The position numbers and the translations under genes are program-made. This document shows positions 53,223-53,994 of a stretch of 53,994 bases of DNA, one piece after another. This stretch comes from an uncultured Lachnobacterium sp. (lineage in GTDB: Bacteria; Bacillota; Clostridia; Lachnospirales; Lachnospiraceae): assembly GCA_937889225.1 (NCBI GenBank), contig CALAST010000015.1:1-53994 (forward strand). Reading direction: 5' to 3'. A model generated the notes under the pieces. It saw nothing but the letters and a program-made list of their open reading frames with translations, made no database searches and was not told the origin of the DNA. Every line of letters begins with the position of its first letter. Position 1 is the stretch's first letter.

Positions 53223-53503
53223 AAATTGCTAAGCACCAATCTCTTTTTATAAATTTTATCCATTCCGTCAACTACCTGTCTTGCCTGACCGTAACGGCTT
53301 GGATTTATTGTAATTACAAAAAGCTGTTCGGCTCCATCATACTGCAATCTTTTAAAGAACGGTATCTTCTTACAGTTTTTTGTAAATGGAATACTCGCAT
53401 CTATCAATGCCTGCACAATTCGATTTCCTGCTTTCACGCTTGTAGTTCTGCATAATTCTATATCATTTCCTGAAAAATTCCCAAGTATCTTTGCTTCTGC
53501 CAT
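53219..53503 (-). CDS. Small conserved-looking hypothetical protein
   Basis: A 94-residue soluble protein that I do not recognise. It starts MAEAKILGNFSGNDIELCRT, has no signal peptide or membrane helix, and shows a balanced alpha/beta pattern, with a middle helix ending in PFTKNCKKIPFF and a strand EQLFVITINPSRY. The ribosome site AGAGGATAAACG is modest. Composition is normal for a coding gene, and the opposite-strand frame has no ribosome site. It lies upstream of the LtaS-like gene on the same strand but is separated by 127-142 bases. Confidence 0.65.
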   Translation of the reverse strand: MAEAKILGNFSGNDIELCRTTSVKAGNRIVQALIDASIPFTKNCKKIPFFKRLQYDGAEQLFVITINPSRYGQARQVVDGMDKIYKKRLVLSNF

Positions 53504-53874
53504 CGTTTATCCTCTGTTTCTTCTAAAATTTATACTTATTGTACCATAAAGGCATATGTTCTCACTAAATTCGTGCTGCACTTCGTTTGCACTCATTACA
53601 CCGTAGGCGTCCCAACGGGAAGTGTTCACATTATCTTATATCCGCATAATTAAACTTTTTAACTATGAATATGCATCTGTCAAGCGGATATTCCAATCTA
53701 TTTTACTATTTACAACCCACTAACCGCTTCCACCATTTCCTCTTAATGTATACATGATTCCATAGCCATGTTCATAATTATCACATTTAACAACAGGCGT
53801 CAACAAAATCTATAAAATTTAATAATATTTAATGATATTTAATGATATTTTAATCTCTTATTTTCAAAAAAAGA
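53504..53874. other. Intergenic with repeats
   Basis: No gene is visible in this 370-base spacer. It contains dispersed repeat copy E (53679-53700) and three tandem ten-base units (AATAATATTT, AATGATATTT, AATGATATTT) at 53821-53850, just upstream of the tRNA promoter. Confidence 0.6.
53679..53700 (+). repeat. Dispersed repeat family 1, copy E
   Basis: GTCAAGCGGATATTC followed by CAATCT. It matches copy C over 15 bases and then lacks two bases of the consensus. Confidence 0.55.
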
Positions 53875-53903
53875 TTGACTTTTTTAGAACTGTATAGTAT
53901 ACT
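53875..53903 (+). promoter_or_regulatory. Promoter of the tRNA gene
   Basis: TTGACT (53875-53880), 17-base spacer, TATACT (53898-53903). It is 31 bases before the tRNA 5' end. Confidence 0.75.
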
Positions 53904-53934
53904 TTAACAGTTGATTGAGACAACAACTATATAT

Positions 53935-53994
53935 GCTGGTATAGCTCAGGTGGTAGAGCGCTACATTGGTAATGTAGAGGTCACGGGTCCGACT
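53935..53994 (+). tRNA. tRNA-Thr (GGT), cut by the window edge
   Basis: The sequence begins with acceptor arm GCTGGTA and has D-arm TAGCTCAGGTGGTAGAGC. The anticodon arm is CTACATTGGTAATGTAG with loop TTGGTAA, giving anticodon GGT, then the start of the T-arm GGGTCCGACT. The 3' end is outside the window. Other tRNA genes may follow. Confidence 0.93.

Noticed and set aside
53177..53455. Plus-strand frame of 92 codons
   Set aside because: It is antisense to the small hypothetical gene, with no ribosome site and an unlikely composition.

Overview
The window looks like chromosome from a low-GC, anaerobic, spore-forming member of the Firmicutes, most plausibly a Lachnospiraceae-type gut Clostridium. 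The evidence is AT-rich DNA with AGGAGG ribosome sites, spoVAD/spoVAE behind a sigma-G-like promoter, a fused accDA, several GPH-type sugar transporters, LtaS-like proteins and a ferredoxin-type aldo/keto reductase. No genus can be named from sequence reading alone.

Layout. 0-8.4 kb: PAP2 phosphatase, Asn-rich lipoprotein, spoVAE and spoVAD, apt overlapping a membrane diguanylate cyclase, an HD hydrolase, TrmO-like methyltransferase and a zinc alcohol dehydrogenase. 8.5-8.8 kb: a small hydrophobic ORF faced by a convergent antisense RNA (type I toxin-antitoxin-like). 8.9-23 kb: AI-2E family exporter, two copies of a GPH transporter + TM2 protein unit, HAD hydrolase, FadR-type GntR regulator, LtaS-like enzyme, DUF1846 protein, a third GPH transporter and an Asn-rich small protein.

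23.2-44.0 kb is the outstanding region. On the minus strand lies PPTase - fused AccDA - KS/AT/ACP/ACP protein - stand-alone ketoreductase - AT-like/double-dehydratase protein - PfaD-type enoyl reductase, followed by a MacB/FtsX-type ABC ATPase and a permease with a long heptad-repeat coiled coil. The domain signatures (LGIDSIKRVEI carrier motifs, paired FabA-like hotdogs, PfaD) are those of PUFA-synthase-like iterative lipid synthases, but the domains are partitioned unusually: only one intact KS and no recognisable chain-length-factor domain. A divergent GHKL histidine kinase and a convergent LytTR response regulator flank the operon. Directly upstream of the operon's best promoter sit two direct repeats that resemble LytTR-regulator boxes, so a self-contained signal-regulated lipid synthesis system is inferred.

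44-54 kb: MetY sulfhydrylase, a second type I toxin-antitoxin-like locus with a Shine-Dalgarno-masking hairpin and a strong antisense promoter, an aldo/keto reductase, a polymer-glycosylation-type set (CsbB-like glycosyltransferase, YfhO-like protein, LtaS-like enzyme), a small hypothetical gene, and the start of a tRNA-Thr cut by the window edge. Two families of dispersed non-coding repeats are scattered through the intergenic spaces.
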